Below are positions 1 through 7,614 of a stretch of DNA of 64,000 nt, in pieces. The first letter of the stretch is position 1, and each line of letters begins with the position of its first letter. The notes under the pieces were generated by a model. The model saw only the letters and a list, made by a program, of their open reading frames with translations, had not been told where the DNA came from and did not search any database. The stretch is from Oscillatoria princeps RMCB-10 (GTDB lineage: Bacteria; Cyanobacteriota; Cyanobacteriia; Cyanobacteriales; Oscillatoriaceae). A program made the position numbers and the translations under genes. The stretch lies in the NCBI GenBank assembly GCA_019359235.1, contig JAHHHT010000008.1, positions 186,001-250,000 on the forward strand. The letters run 5' to 3'.

Positions 1-76
1 AGACGCCTGCCCTACGCCTATACTTCGTATCCCAGTATCCTAAACTGACTGTCTACTGCTATAAGCGCTAGAGTCA

Positions 77-1447
77 CTACTGAGGGTAGAGATTTTTCAC
101 AGACTGTTTGAATATGGGATTGAGAGAAAACAAGGTTGTCTTCCCCTGCTCCTGGGCATCCACGAGAAACCGCCTGACGAGAGATCTCGTAGCATTCAAC
201 ACCTCGGCGGGAGATAAAGGAATATTCTGGCAAATTTGCGGCAGAGCAACCGGAGCAGTTTCCCTAGCAAGCTGAATCATTACCGCCTGTTCTGGCGGCG
301 CTAACCGCTGAAAGTGTTGCTCTAATTGGGATTGCAAGGATTCGTCCAAAATCAGCGGTTCGTATTGCAAAAACTCAGAAACCCTGCCCCCGCACAACTC
401 TTGAATCAAGGTAGCCGTCAAATCCAACCAGAGAGGATTGCCTTGATATGTTTCAACCAAAGTATCCCAACTTTCCTCATCGGATAACTTGCGGGATCTC
501 AAAATTTCTTTAGCCGCCGCCCCCAAACTCCCCAGCACCAACGAGCGAACCGGGTTGTTTTCTTTTTCCAGGTGAGCCACTTCTCGCGGTTTTTCCCAAT
601 TAAGCAACATCAAACAACTCTGGTGAGAGACTTCGGCAACGAGCTTGAAAAAGAGGTGAGACTCTTCGCATCCCGATTTGTAGTGTCCGGCAAACTGCCC
701 GCTGCTGAAAAGCACCCGCACGTCATCGAGGACTATCAGACAGCGGTACTGGCGCAAATAGTTGAGAAGTTGGGAGACTTGGGCTTCTACGCTGTCGGGA
801 ATTTCGGCTTGCGGTGAAAAGACTTGCAGGAGGTTGGCGAGGGTGGCATTCAGGGGTGGAGAAAAGCGCAGGCTGCGATAGATGATATAGTCGAAGTGAG
901 TTTTGATGTCGTCAATCAGGCGGATGGCGAGCGCGGTTTTGCCAATGCCGCTGATTCCCAGAAGTGCCACGAGACGGCAGCGTTCTTGTACGATCCAGCG
1001 TTCCAGGGTGGCGAGTTCGGAGGTGCGCTCGTAAAACGTCAATACTTCCGGCGCGTCGCCTAAGTCGAGATGAAGTTTAGTTTTGTTTGGCTGGTGTTGT
1101 GCGTTCTTTTTTTGCGAGATAGGAGTTTGCAGGCAACAGTTAAAATTTTGAATTAGTCTATTATAATCGCCGCCGATAGCTAAGGCAGACAATTTACCTC
1201 TATTGACTATAGACCTCCAATTTTTTTTAGTAACGTCTTCTCCGAATCCTTCTGAGAGTATTTTCCAAAGTTCTGACCCTACATTTCTAACATGCCCTTC
1301 GTTAGAGTAAGTGTCTTCAGCGATTTTCGTGTATGTCTTGCCTTCCAATGCCCCCCGCAGGATGGCCTCTTGCAAATAGTCCAAGTGTTCCCCCGTTTTG
1401 GCCAATAGGAGCTCGTCCGCCAGTCTTAATATTTCTTTAATGTCCAT
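77..1447 (-). CDS. STAND ATPase with vMAP-type N-terminal domain and NB-ARC domain
   Basis: This 456-residue protein resembles cyanobacterial NB-ARC signalling ATPases. Residues 1-85 match the helix-turn-helix-like vMAP N-terminal domain found in vWA-MoxR associated proteins (family recognition from memory). The Walker A loop GISGIGKT lies at about 164-171 and Walker B CLIVLDDV at about 236-243. The C-terminal part looks like the helical and winged-helix arm of STAND proteins. Relatives usually continue into WD40 or TPR sensor repeats, but this one ends soon after the arm, so it is either a minimal form or lacks its sensor. STAND proteins act as ligand-gated switches in signalling or defence; the partner here is unknown. 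The ATG is preceded by a TATAAT box and an iterated repeat on the same strand, which supports this start and suggests specific regulation. Confidence 0.8.
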   Translation of the reverse strand: MDIKEILRLADELLLAKTGEHLDYLQEAILRGALEGKTYTKIAEDTYSNEGHVRNVGSELWKILSEGFGEDVTKKNWRSIVNRGKLSALAIGGDYNRLIQNFNCCLQTPISQKKNAQHQPNKTKLHLDLGDAPEVLTFYERTSELATLERWIVQERCRLVALLGISGIGKTALAIRLIDDIKTHFDYIIYRSLRFSPPLNATLANLLQVFSPQAEIPDSVEAQVSQLLNYLRQYRCLIVLDDVRVLFSSGQFAGHYKSGCEESHLFFKLVAEVSHQSCLMLLNWEKPREVAHLEKENNPVRSLVLGSLGAAAKEILRSRKLSDEESWDTLVETYQGNPLWLDLTATLIQELCGGRVSEFLQYEPLILDESLQSQLEQHFQRLAPPEQAVMIQLARETAPVALPQICQNIPLSPAEVLNATRSLVRRFLVDAQEQGKTTLFSLNPIFKQSVKNLYPQ

Positions 1448-1483
1448 CGTGTCAGATAGATGCTAGGATGTGCGGTTTCCCGC

Positions 1484-1489
1484 ATTATA
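1484..1489 (-). promoter_or_regulatory. -10 box (TATAAT) of the STAND ATPase gene
   Basis: On the minus strand a perfect TATAAT lies about 37 bases before the ATG at 1447. The place where a -35 box would sit is occupied by the TGACATTTC direct repeats, so an activator bound to the repeats may replace the -35 contact (inference). Confidence 0.55.
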
Positions 1490-1499
1490 CCCGACTTGG

Positions 1500-1564
1500 T
1501 GACATTTCTGACATTTCTGACATTTCTGACATAGCCATTTTAGCAAATCGCTGACATTTCTGAC
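1500..1564. repeat. TGACATTTC iterons upstream of the STAND ATPase
   Basis: Three perfect head-to-tail copies of the 9-mer TGACATTTC start at 1500, 1509 and 1518, followed by a partial copy TGACAT at 1527. A further perfect copy starts at 1552 and is followed by TGAC. They cover the -35 position of the minus-strand promoter. Such iterated sites usually bind a regulator; which one is unknown. Confidence 0.8.
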
Positions 1565-1846
1565 TTTACAGCGTTTAGGTTTGGGCATCATACTTACATG
1601 GCAGGTGTAGCGCATCACCAGAGCGAGAGGGATAGACAAAGCCTTCTACTCTTAATGCCTAACAGTCAATCTCTGATCAGGAGTATAGCGATGACCATTT
1701 TAAGACAGCTTAATCCCTTACAATAGAATGACCTCCCAGACATGGCTCCAGTCCTTGCCATATTAGAAGAAGATGAAGCCTATTAAAGCTTGTCAAAGGC
1801 ATGGCTTTTGAATGAAACTATTCCGATCCATTATCTCCTGTGAACT

Positions 1847-3403
1847 ATGATCGATAAAAAGTCTCCAACCATAGGACTTATTGAAGCTCCTGCTACGGGC
1901 TTATACGACACTGAAGGGAAAAATTGGACTTCCTTATATAGACATCGCTCTTTAATAAGTAAGCAAGTTTTAATCCCGGATTTACAAGCAGGAGGATTTG
2001 ATGCTCAATTAGTCAACCTCAGAGATGATAATTATAGTGAGGAATTTGGGAAGGTTTCCTGGAAAGGGATGACCTTAAATAAAACTTATGTAGGGGGCCA
2101 AATTTCCGCTCTCGATACTCACGCTTTTGATGCTTGGGGAGTTACAGTTAATTTCTCTCAAGATCGTCAAGTTAGTTGTATGCTCATTGAGCATTTAGCT
2201 CAGGGAGGTCGCCCGATTGTAGTTGGGGGCTCTGATGCTCTAGCTGAACCACATCACTATTTAAAAGCGGGCGCATCAGCAGTGGTTCAGGATAAATCTG
2301 GAGCAGCAAATTGGGCTATTTTTGACTATGTATTGGGAAAAACCCCCAGAGAAGAACTTACAGGGGTAATTCTGGCCGATGGGAAACAATATCCTCGCAA
2401 GAGTCAAGCTAAAAGTCCAGATGACTGGGCTTTACCATCGGTGGAAGTAGCAAAAGATTGTTTAGGGACTCTCCCCAATGTGCAGGGATTGGTACCTGTG
2501 GGTTCGTTAGTGGCTGACATTGGTTGCGATCGCACCTGTGACTTTTGTATGACACCTACCTACGGAACAGGTTTTCGGCGAATGTCCCCAGAAACAGCCC
2601 TCAAATGGTTGGAAATTCAGCAACAAGCGGGCGCTCGTGCTATAAATATTGGGTCCGATCAATTCCTCGCTCGTGTTCTCTTTCCGGGAGGACGAGAAGA
2701 AATCCTCGAAATTACCAATGGGGCGCGGGAAATGGGTATAACACTCATGTGGCCCAATGGGTTAGAACTGAGAAAAACTACTCTAGGAGCGGGACGTAAC
2801 TACAAAAGCACCGATCTAAGACCCGATGAAGAATTAATTGAAGCTCTCTTTGGTTGGGATGGTCAAGTGGGCTGCCCTTTGGCTTATATTCCGGCTGAGC
2901 GTCCAGTATTTGGACGAGAAGCTTACAAAAAATTATTACCTTGGCAAGAACATTGTACCTTAATGAAGGCTGTGGTGAGTACGGGTGTGCCTGTAGTTAC
3001 CTATGGCATTATTATCGGACTACCTGATGATGACCATGAGGACTTGTTACGTCTGGAGGAAGCAATCTCAGAGCTTGTAGATGAATTGGTAAGGATTAAT
3101 CCTAAATTGGAATTTCAGACCTGTTGTTACAGTATTATTCCTCTACCCGGCACTCCCCAGTCCTATAACTTACGCCAGTCAGGGATGCTACAGTTTGAAG
3201 ATCCCTGTCTTTGGGGAGTATGGACAACTACTTCTAATACTCGTCACCTTACCTACGAGGAGGTTTCTGATTGGCAAATTCGTCTATCTAATATTCGCAG
3301 AGCACCGACTAAATTTACCAACTATAACGGAGAATATTCCGCAATGATTAGGAGTGCTTCTTCTGGGGATTCCAAGATTGTCTTAGAAAAGTCTTGTGCT
3401 TGA
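1847..3403 (+). CDS. B12-binding-type radical SAM protein
   Basis: The 518-residue protein has a radical SAM signature C-x3-C-x2-C at residues 227, 231 and 234 (CDRTCDFC), which would bind a 4Fe-4S cluster and S-adenosylmethionine. The segment before it (about 85-165, including PIVVGGSDALAEPHHYLKAG) has the order expected of a cobalamin-binding Rossmann domain, as in class B radical SAM methylases. The DxHxxG cobalamin-ligand motif is not obvious. The later motif YGIIIGLPDDDHEDL resembles the barrel end of that family. The substrate is unknown. The gene is visibly more AT-rich than its neighbours and stands alone, which suggests horizontal acquisition. No good Shine-Dalgarno sequence precedes the ATG, so the start is provisional. 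Confidence 0.8.
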   Translation: MIDKKSPTIGLIEAPATGLYDTEGKNWTSLYRHRSLISKQVLIPDLQAGGFDAQLVNLRDDNYSEEFGKVSWKGMTLNKTYVGGQISALDTHAFDAWGVTVNFSQDRQVSCMLIEHLAQGGRPIVVGGSDALAEPHHYLKAGASAVVQDKSGAANWAIFDYVLGKTPREELTGVILADGKQYPRKSQAKSPDDWALPSVEVAKDCLGTLPNVQGLVPVGSLVADIGCDRTCDFCMTPTYGTGFRRMSPETALKWLEIQQQAGARAINIGSDQFLARVLFPGGREEILEITNGAREMGITLMWPNGLELRKTTLGAGRNYKSTDLRPDEELIEALFGWDGQVGCPLAYIPAERPVFGREAYKKLLPWQEHCTLMKAVVSTGVPVVTYGIIIGLPDDDHEDLLRLEEAISELVDELVRINPKLEFQTCCYSIIPLPGTPQSYNLRQSGMLQFEDPCLWGVWTTTSNTRHLTYEEVSDWQIRLSNIRRAPTKFTNYNGEYSAMIRSASSGDSKIVLEKSCA

Positions 3404-3490
3404 GTTAAACAGCAGGTAAATCCAGCAGCGCGAAAATGGATTTTTCATATTTGAGAACGTCCTAGAGAGAGCAGCAGTAGCAGTGGTGGG

Positions 3491-3730
3491 TGCTTCATCG
3501 CTACAGCAGCTTACTCAACTTCCGCACACCCTGACCTAGACACCTTCCGCAATTTCCGCGATGAAAAGCTCCTAACTCATCCTGTTGGCAAGCGGCTAGT
3601 GAGTCTTTACTACCGGCTCAGCCCCAGCATAGCGCAGTATGTGGAAAAACTGCCTGATCTTAAGATTTTTTTAAGATTGCAACTAGGACGTTTAGCCCAG
3701 TGGATGCGCGAGCAAAGCGTTAAATGCTAA
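3491..3730 (+). pseudogene. Fragment of a CFI-box C-terminal domain protein
   Basis: Reading from 3491 gives CFIATAAYSTSAHPDLDTF and then LTHPVGKRLVSLYYRLSPS, ending at TAA 3728-3730. This is the C-terminal domain named for its CFI motif, here preceded by a short Ser/Gly run (about 3470-3490) as in intact members. The frame is closed upstream by TGA at 3452, and no start codon or body remains, so only the tail of the gene survives. It lies on the same strand as the radical SAM gene, 88 bases downstream, and may have arrived with it. Family recognition is from memory of the motif. Confidence 0.72.
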
Positions 3731-3909
3731 TATAAAGTTAGCAGCCTGGAGGTGAGCCGTGAGCGAGAACCAAACCCTAACAGATTCACACCGGCTCAAT
3801 CGAACGCTAACTCAATAACTCGATAGCAGCGTTCAGTCGGGCGATCCTTCCGTGTCCAAACACGAGGCAGAGATATAGCAGATTTCAACCGAGTCAGGTA
3901 CAGATATCA

Positions 3910-4028
3910 GATCCCCCCCTAGCCGGGGCGGGCACGGGGACCCGCCCCTACAAAGGGGGGGAACATTCTCAAAGCCCCCGAAAGTAGGGGCGGTGCCACC
4001 CACGGAGACCGCCCCGTTTGGGGGGATC
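3910..4028. repeat. GATCCCCCC-type palindromic intergenic repeat
   Basis: C-runs and G-runs are bounded by GATC ends, with an inner GGGGCGGGCACGGGG / CCCGCCCC inverted block. Related elements lie at 17498-17572 and 32406-32482. It covers the 5' end of the next truncated open frame. Confidence 0.6.
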
Positions 4029-4295
4029 TCCAGACTGTACTCCACCCAGATACAAACCGCTATCGCTCCCGAAATAGCTCACAAGTTTTATGCCCTTGCC
4101 TCCCAATGGGAAAGCGAGGTCGAGGGAATGCCCTCTACCTCACTGTTCAAGCATCCTGCCTACCAGGAGATTATCCGCATGGGGACTCAAATAGTCCCCC
4201 TGTTGCTGCAAGAACTGAAACACAATACCCTCTACTGGCTACCAGCATTAAACGCAATTACAGGGAGCACCAATTATACAGTTACAAGTCCTTAA
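3993..4295 (+). pseudogene. Truncated hypothetical protein
   Basis: The coherent part runs from about residue 20 (IQTAIAPEIAHKFYALASQW) to PLLLQELKHNTLYWLPALNA and ITG. It resembles small cyanobacterial hypothetical proteins carrying a helical LLQEL..LYWLPAL..ITG block (from memory). After ITG the sequence loses character and stops within ten residues. The 5' end is encoded by a palindromic repeat rather than gene-like sequence. I read it as a fragment cut at both ends; its function is unknown. An internal start at the later ATG codons cannot be excluded. Confidence 0.4.
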
Positions 4296-4447
4296 TCAAA
4301 ACAATATAACGGCTTGGTTTGGGCCTTTCCGCCCGGCAACCAGTCCCGCAAAAATAAAGAGCAGCCGGCATGAATGCCAGCCCACCGGCACATCCTGTCA
4401 AAAGCAATAATCACGCTAGCCACAGCTCGCTGCGTGCCGCCGGCGCA

Positions 4448-4681
4448 TCAGTTAGGCAAAGCCTCAACATCAATCACCTGATCGAGGCAGGATGGTGGTT
4501 GCGCGGCTTCTATCGCCATTTTCCTCGCTTTGTCCTTCATGGACTTGAGAACCAGACGAATCACCCAAGAGGAGATGCTCGGGTTGTTGTCTATCTCCGC
4601 GATCAGGGCATCTAAATCATTAATCATAGCGATCAGTTCCAGGTTGTTGTGCTGTAGCATGGCTCTGTCCTTTTTTTTCAT
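4448..4681 (-). CDS. Small hypothetical protein
   Basis: A 77-residue open frame with normal composition: a basic start, a helical acidic middle (NDLDALIAEIDN) and an amphipathic helix (VIRLVLKSMKDKARKMAIE). I do not recognise a family. No clear ribosome binding site precedes the ATG, and the flanks are repeat-rich, so it may be a remnant or a chance frame. Confidence 0.35.
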   Translation of the reverse strand: MKKKDRAMLQHNNLELIAMINDLDALIAEIDNNPSISSWVIRLVLKSMKDKARKMAIEAAQPPSCLDQVIDVEALPN

Positions 4682-5538
4682 TTACCGATTTACTTTAAGT
4701 GGCCCAGGAATCTATTTGCCGAGGGGGTGTAGCGCTTCCTGACTACTGCAGCACTCGCCGATCGCCCTCCATGTTTATAAAGTAAAAAATTTTCCAGTTT
4801 TCTTGTGCCACTTTTGTGCCACTACCTGAGGCGACTGCCAAACAGGGGACGCATTTTAGAAAAGGGGCGGATTTCCGTCGAGGGGCGCAAATCCTTTGCC
4901 GGCAAGCACTTCTAGCAAAAGCTTTCCGGTGGAAAAGGCGCGTGCTGGAGATCGGCAAACGACTTTATAAGAGTGGACACTTGGCGAATTGGCACACCGG
5001 CAGTCGCCAGCCATACAGAAGCCGACAAAAGACTACTTTTACAGACGCCCGAAACCGAACGCAGCTGTGTTGCTCTCCCGCTTCCCGCCCCCACCGGCTG
5101 GCTGCTGCTGCCGGCGTGGGGGCAACTCCGCTGCTGGAAGCCGGTGGCGGCTTGCTCTCCGAGGCGCTCGCCTATCCCAAACGCTGTCCAATTACAAGTG
5201 TGAGGACGCTGAAGTTCCCAGCCGGCTTTGAGCCAACCGTCTCAAACTCCTCCGTGAAGTTTCGCTGGCACTGCGGACACAAGTAGCGCTAATCTTTAGC
5301 CGGGGTTAAGAAACTCGGTTTTTTTAATAACCCGGGTTCGGAAAGCCGGTGGGGGCGGGAGTATCCCCATGCATGCAAAGATTTTCACCCCCTCACCCCC
5401 CGCGCCCTTCGCCCGTGAAGGGAGAGGGGGAAAAATAAATAATTCGGTTCGGATGAGGGGGAGTACAAAAATGGGATGTTCCCGGTGGGATATTCTTACA
5501 AAAGTAAACACTAAAAACTAAAAGGAAAAAGTAAAGTT
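4682..5538. other. Stretch without a recognisable gene
   Basis: About 850 bases. An open frame at 4816-5286 exists but its translation (rich in Arg, Ala, Gly, Cys) matches nothing I know and has no ribosome binding site. The 3' part, about 5380-5470, is a C-rich then G-rich low-complexity repeat of the type seen again near 12790-12910. It may be a decayed gene. Confidence 0.5.
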
Positions 5539-6129
5539 ATGCTGCCGGCATGGCGAGAGCGCATTACAGGTTACTTTATTGAGGAAACAAAAGACAACCT
5601 TACTACGATTGAGCGAGGTTTGCTCAATCTGCCAACCACCCTCTCAGACCCAGAATCGGTCAAAGAACTCTGCCGCGCCGCTAATTCGCTCAAAGGGGGG
5701 GCGGCGATGCTGGGCATCAGCAGCATTCAGAAAATTGCCCACCATTTAGAACAGTGTTTCAAGGCTTTTAAAGACAATCTTGTCAAGCCAGACCAAAAGC
5801 TAGAGTTACTCTTGCTACAGCTTTATACCACTCTCCAAGAGCTTTTGGAGCAGTTTGCTGGGCCTTTTGGCCTGAGGGAGGAAGTGGCGGCGCAGATTAT
5901 GTCGCGTGCGTGGCCGGTTATTGAGGAGCTTAACAGTCACCTGCAACAGCTGCTCAATCAGGGGTGGCTGAACAATTGCAGGAAATGCCAGTACTTCTAT
6001 GGTTTGCGCGATGCCGGCAATCTTTTAATCTGCGCTGTCCATCCAGCCGGCCCCCAAGAAGAATTCTGTCGGGACTGGGAAGGGCATCCCGCTGGGGCAG
6101 ATCTTGAAATATCTGGATATTTGGCATAA
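5539..6129 (+). CDS. HPt-fold protein lacking the phospho-accepting His, with Cys-rich tail
   Basis: Residues 1-135 form a helical bundle like the histidine phosphotransfer domain of CheA and hybrid-kinase relays. The usual phosphorylated motif (H-S-L-K-G-G-A) reads N-S-L-K-G-G-A here, with Asn49 (codon AAT) where His is expected. The rest of the motif, LKGGAAMLG, is intact. It therefore should not accept phosphate in the usual way and may be a binding-only relative. A C-terminal block carries Cys147, Cys150, Cys165 and Cys177 in a possible metal-binding arrangement, ending in CRDWEG. The ATG follows AAAAGGAAAAAG at good spacing. No kinase or regulator gene is adjacent. Confidence 0.75.
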   Translation: MLPAWRERITGYFIEETKDNLTTIERGLLNLPTTLSDPESVKELCRAANSLKGGAAMLGISSIQKIAHHLEQCFKAFKDNLVKPDQKLELLLLQLYTTLQELLEQFAGPFGLREEVAAQIMSRAWPVIEELNSHLQQLLNQGWLNNCRKCQYFYGLRDAGNLLICAVHPAGPQEEFCRDWEGHPAGADLEISGYLA

Positions 6130-6218
6130 AATTCCCTAAAAAAAGCTAGAATGCGCTCCAACGAGATTGCGCGTCGCAACGAGTCGGGGCGCACCGGCTT
6201 TTAAAAGGAGATTTTTCT

Positions 6219-6554
6219 ATGAACTGCACTTACTTTGCCGATTTAGCCAAACAGGTAGATATCCCACCCGACGGCATCCTCAGCCGCACTCTGTACAGCG
6301 ACGAGCGGGTGAAGGTGGTTGTTTTTGGGTTTGATGCCGGTCAGGAACTCTCGGAGCACACCGCATCAATGCCGGCAATTCTCTTGATTGTACAGGGAGA
6401 AGCCCGCTTGACGCTGGGGAGCGATACCCTGGACGCCGGTGCCGGCTTTCTCGCCCACATGCCGGCGCAATTGCCGCACAGCGTTCAGGCGAAAACAAAG
6501 CTCGTCATGCTGCTGCAGCTTCTGCTGCCGGCAGCCGGCACTTCGCCCGCATGA
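6219..6554 (+). CDS. Cupin-domain protein
   Basis: A 111-residue single-domain cupin. The beta-barrel pattern is visible: GQELSEHTASMPAILLIVQG (first cupin motif with one His) and GAGFLAHMPAQLPHSVQA (second motif with PHS). Small cupins of this type bind a metal or small ligand; the reaction is not predictable. The start is well supported by AAAAGGAGA seven bases before the ATG. It follows the HPt-like gene on the same strand by 89 bases and could be co-transcribed. Confidence 0.8.
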   Translation: MNCTYFADLAKQVDIPPDGILSRTLYSDERVKVVVFGFDAGQELSEHTASMPAILLIVQGEARLTLGSDTLDAGAGFLAHMPAQLPHSVQAKTKLVMLLQLLLPAAGTSPA

Positions 6555-6735
6555 ATCACAGCCGCGCCCGGTTATTGGCCCACAGCAGTCAGAAACCGGG
6601 TTTCTCCGCTCATTTCCCCGGCGAGACGCGCTCACCGAATCGGTGCTAAAATATTCCCAGACTCTCTCTTCTCAAGATCGCGCCTAAAAATAACATCTCA
6701 GATTCGCCAGTATCCTTACCCCATTTGCAACGCTT

Positions 6736-6969
6736 ATGCAATTAAAAGAGAGTATAAAAGCCATTATCCGTCGGGGCGAAAAGCGAGGTTATGTCGCCGA
6801 ATGTCTGGAAATATCCGTAGTCACTCAGGGAGATACTTTAGATGACGTGGTTCGCAATCTAAGTGAGGCGGTTGCTTTGCATCTAGAAGACGAAGACCCC
6901 GCCCAATTTGGATTGGTCGCCAAACCTTCTCTTCTCGTAACTTTTGAGCTCCAGCCAGAATATGCCTAA
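6736..6969 (+). CDS. hicB: HicB-type antitoxin
   Basis: The 77-residue protein has the HicB partial RNase H-like fold: the opening strand (KAIIRRGEKRGYVAECLE) followed by TQGDTLDDVVRNLSEAVALH. No C-terminal DNA-binding domain is present, so this is the short form. It would neutralise the adjacent HicA RNase by direct binding. Its stop codon overlaps the hicA start by eight bases (ATGCCTAA), which suggests translational coupling. The antitoxin precedes the toxin here, the less usual order for hic loci in general but frequent in cyanobacteria. Confidence 0.88.
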   Translation: MQLKESIKAIIRRGEKRGYVAECLEISVVTQGDTLDDVVRNLSEAVALHLEDEDPAQFGLVAKPSLLVTFELQPEYA

Positions 6970-7201
6970 ACTTAAAATATTATCAGGCTCCGAAGTCATT
7001 TCAATTTTGGCTAATTTTGGATTTCAGGTGTGCAGTCAAAAGGGAAGCCACATTAAATTGCGCCGGTCAGGACCGACCGGCAAAGAAACACTGACAGTCC
7101 CGAATCATCGAGAGTTAGACCCGGGAACCTGCAGAGCTATTTTCAGGCAGGCAACTAAATATATTCCCGAATCAGAATTGTATTTTTATTTCTATGACTA
7201 A
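6962..7201 (+). CDS. hicA: HicA-type mRNA interferase toxin
   Basis: A 79-residue double-stranded RNA-binding-like toxin. The HicA hallmark is present: VISILANFGFQVCSQKGSH with the catalytic His in GSHIKLRR, then TVPNHRELDPGTCRAIFRQA. HicA cleaves mRNA and is held inactive by HicB. I chose ATG 6962 because it overlaps the hicB stop codon and gives the normal family start MPKL. About 190 bases of unassigned sequence follow before a tandem repeat array. Confidence 0.9.
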   Translation: MPKLKILSGSEVISILANFGFQVCSQKGSHIKLRRSGPTGKETLTVPNHRELDPGTCRAIFRQATKYIPESELYFYFYD

Positions 7202-7387
7202 TGCCAAGTTGGGATAGCCAGGAAGCTGTTGTGCATTTAATTTGCGCTATCCATATCTATACCCTTCCAGCTCAATCTGGCAAGGCGGCTCTGGAGGATA
7301 TGCCTCCTTTTGACCCCATGCAGATTAAAAGATTAACAGCGTATTTTTTCCGCAGGACGAAACCCTCTTGATGTCTGGATTTTAAAT

Positions 7388-7614
7388 CTGCGAGGCTAGA
7401 AACCGGGTTTCTGCCATATCCTTTTTCACAAACCAGAAACACTATTCAGAAACCCGGTTTCTTTCGTTTCTTTCTGCGAGGCTAGAAACCGGGTTTCTGC
7501 CATAGCCTTTTTCACAAACCAGAAACACTATTCAGAAACCCGGTTTCTTTCGTTTCTTTCTGCGAGGCCAGAAACCGGGTTTCTGCCATAGCCTTTTTCA
7601 CAAACCAGAAACAC
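7388..7614. repeat. 86-bp tandem repeat, 2.6 copies, running into the cimA 3' end
   Basis: Units start at 7388, 7474 and 7560 (CTGCGAGGC), an exact 86-base period. Each unit contains AGAAACCGGGTTTCT and CAGAAACCCGGTTTCT palindromes that could form terminator-like hairpins. The third unit is cut at about 7614, inside the cimA reading frame, so the repeat encodes the last residues and the stop codon of cimA. Confidence 0.9.

Noticed and set aside
1742-1786. 14-codon frame (MAPVLAILEEDEAY) upstream of the radical SAM gene, a possible RiPP precursor
   Set aside because: No ribosome binding site, no leader/core pattern, and far too short to separate from chance.
4816-5286. 156-codon open frame
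   Set aside because: Composition unlike a protein, no start signals and no family resemblance.
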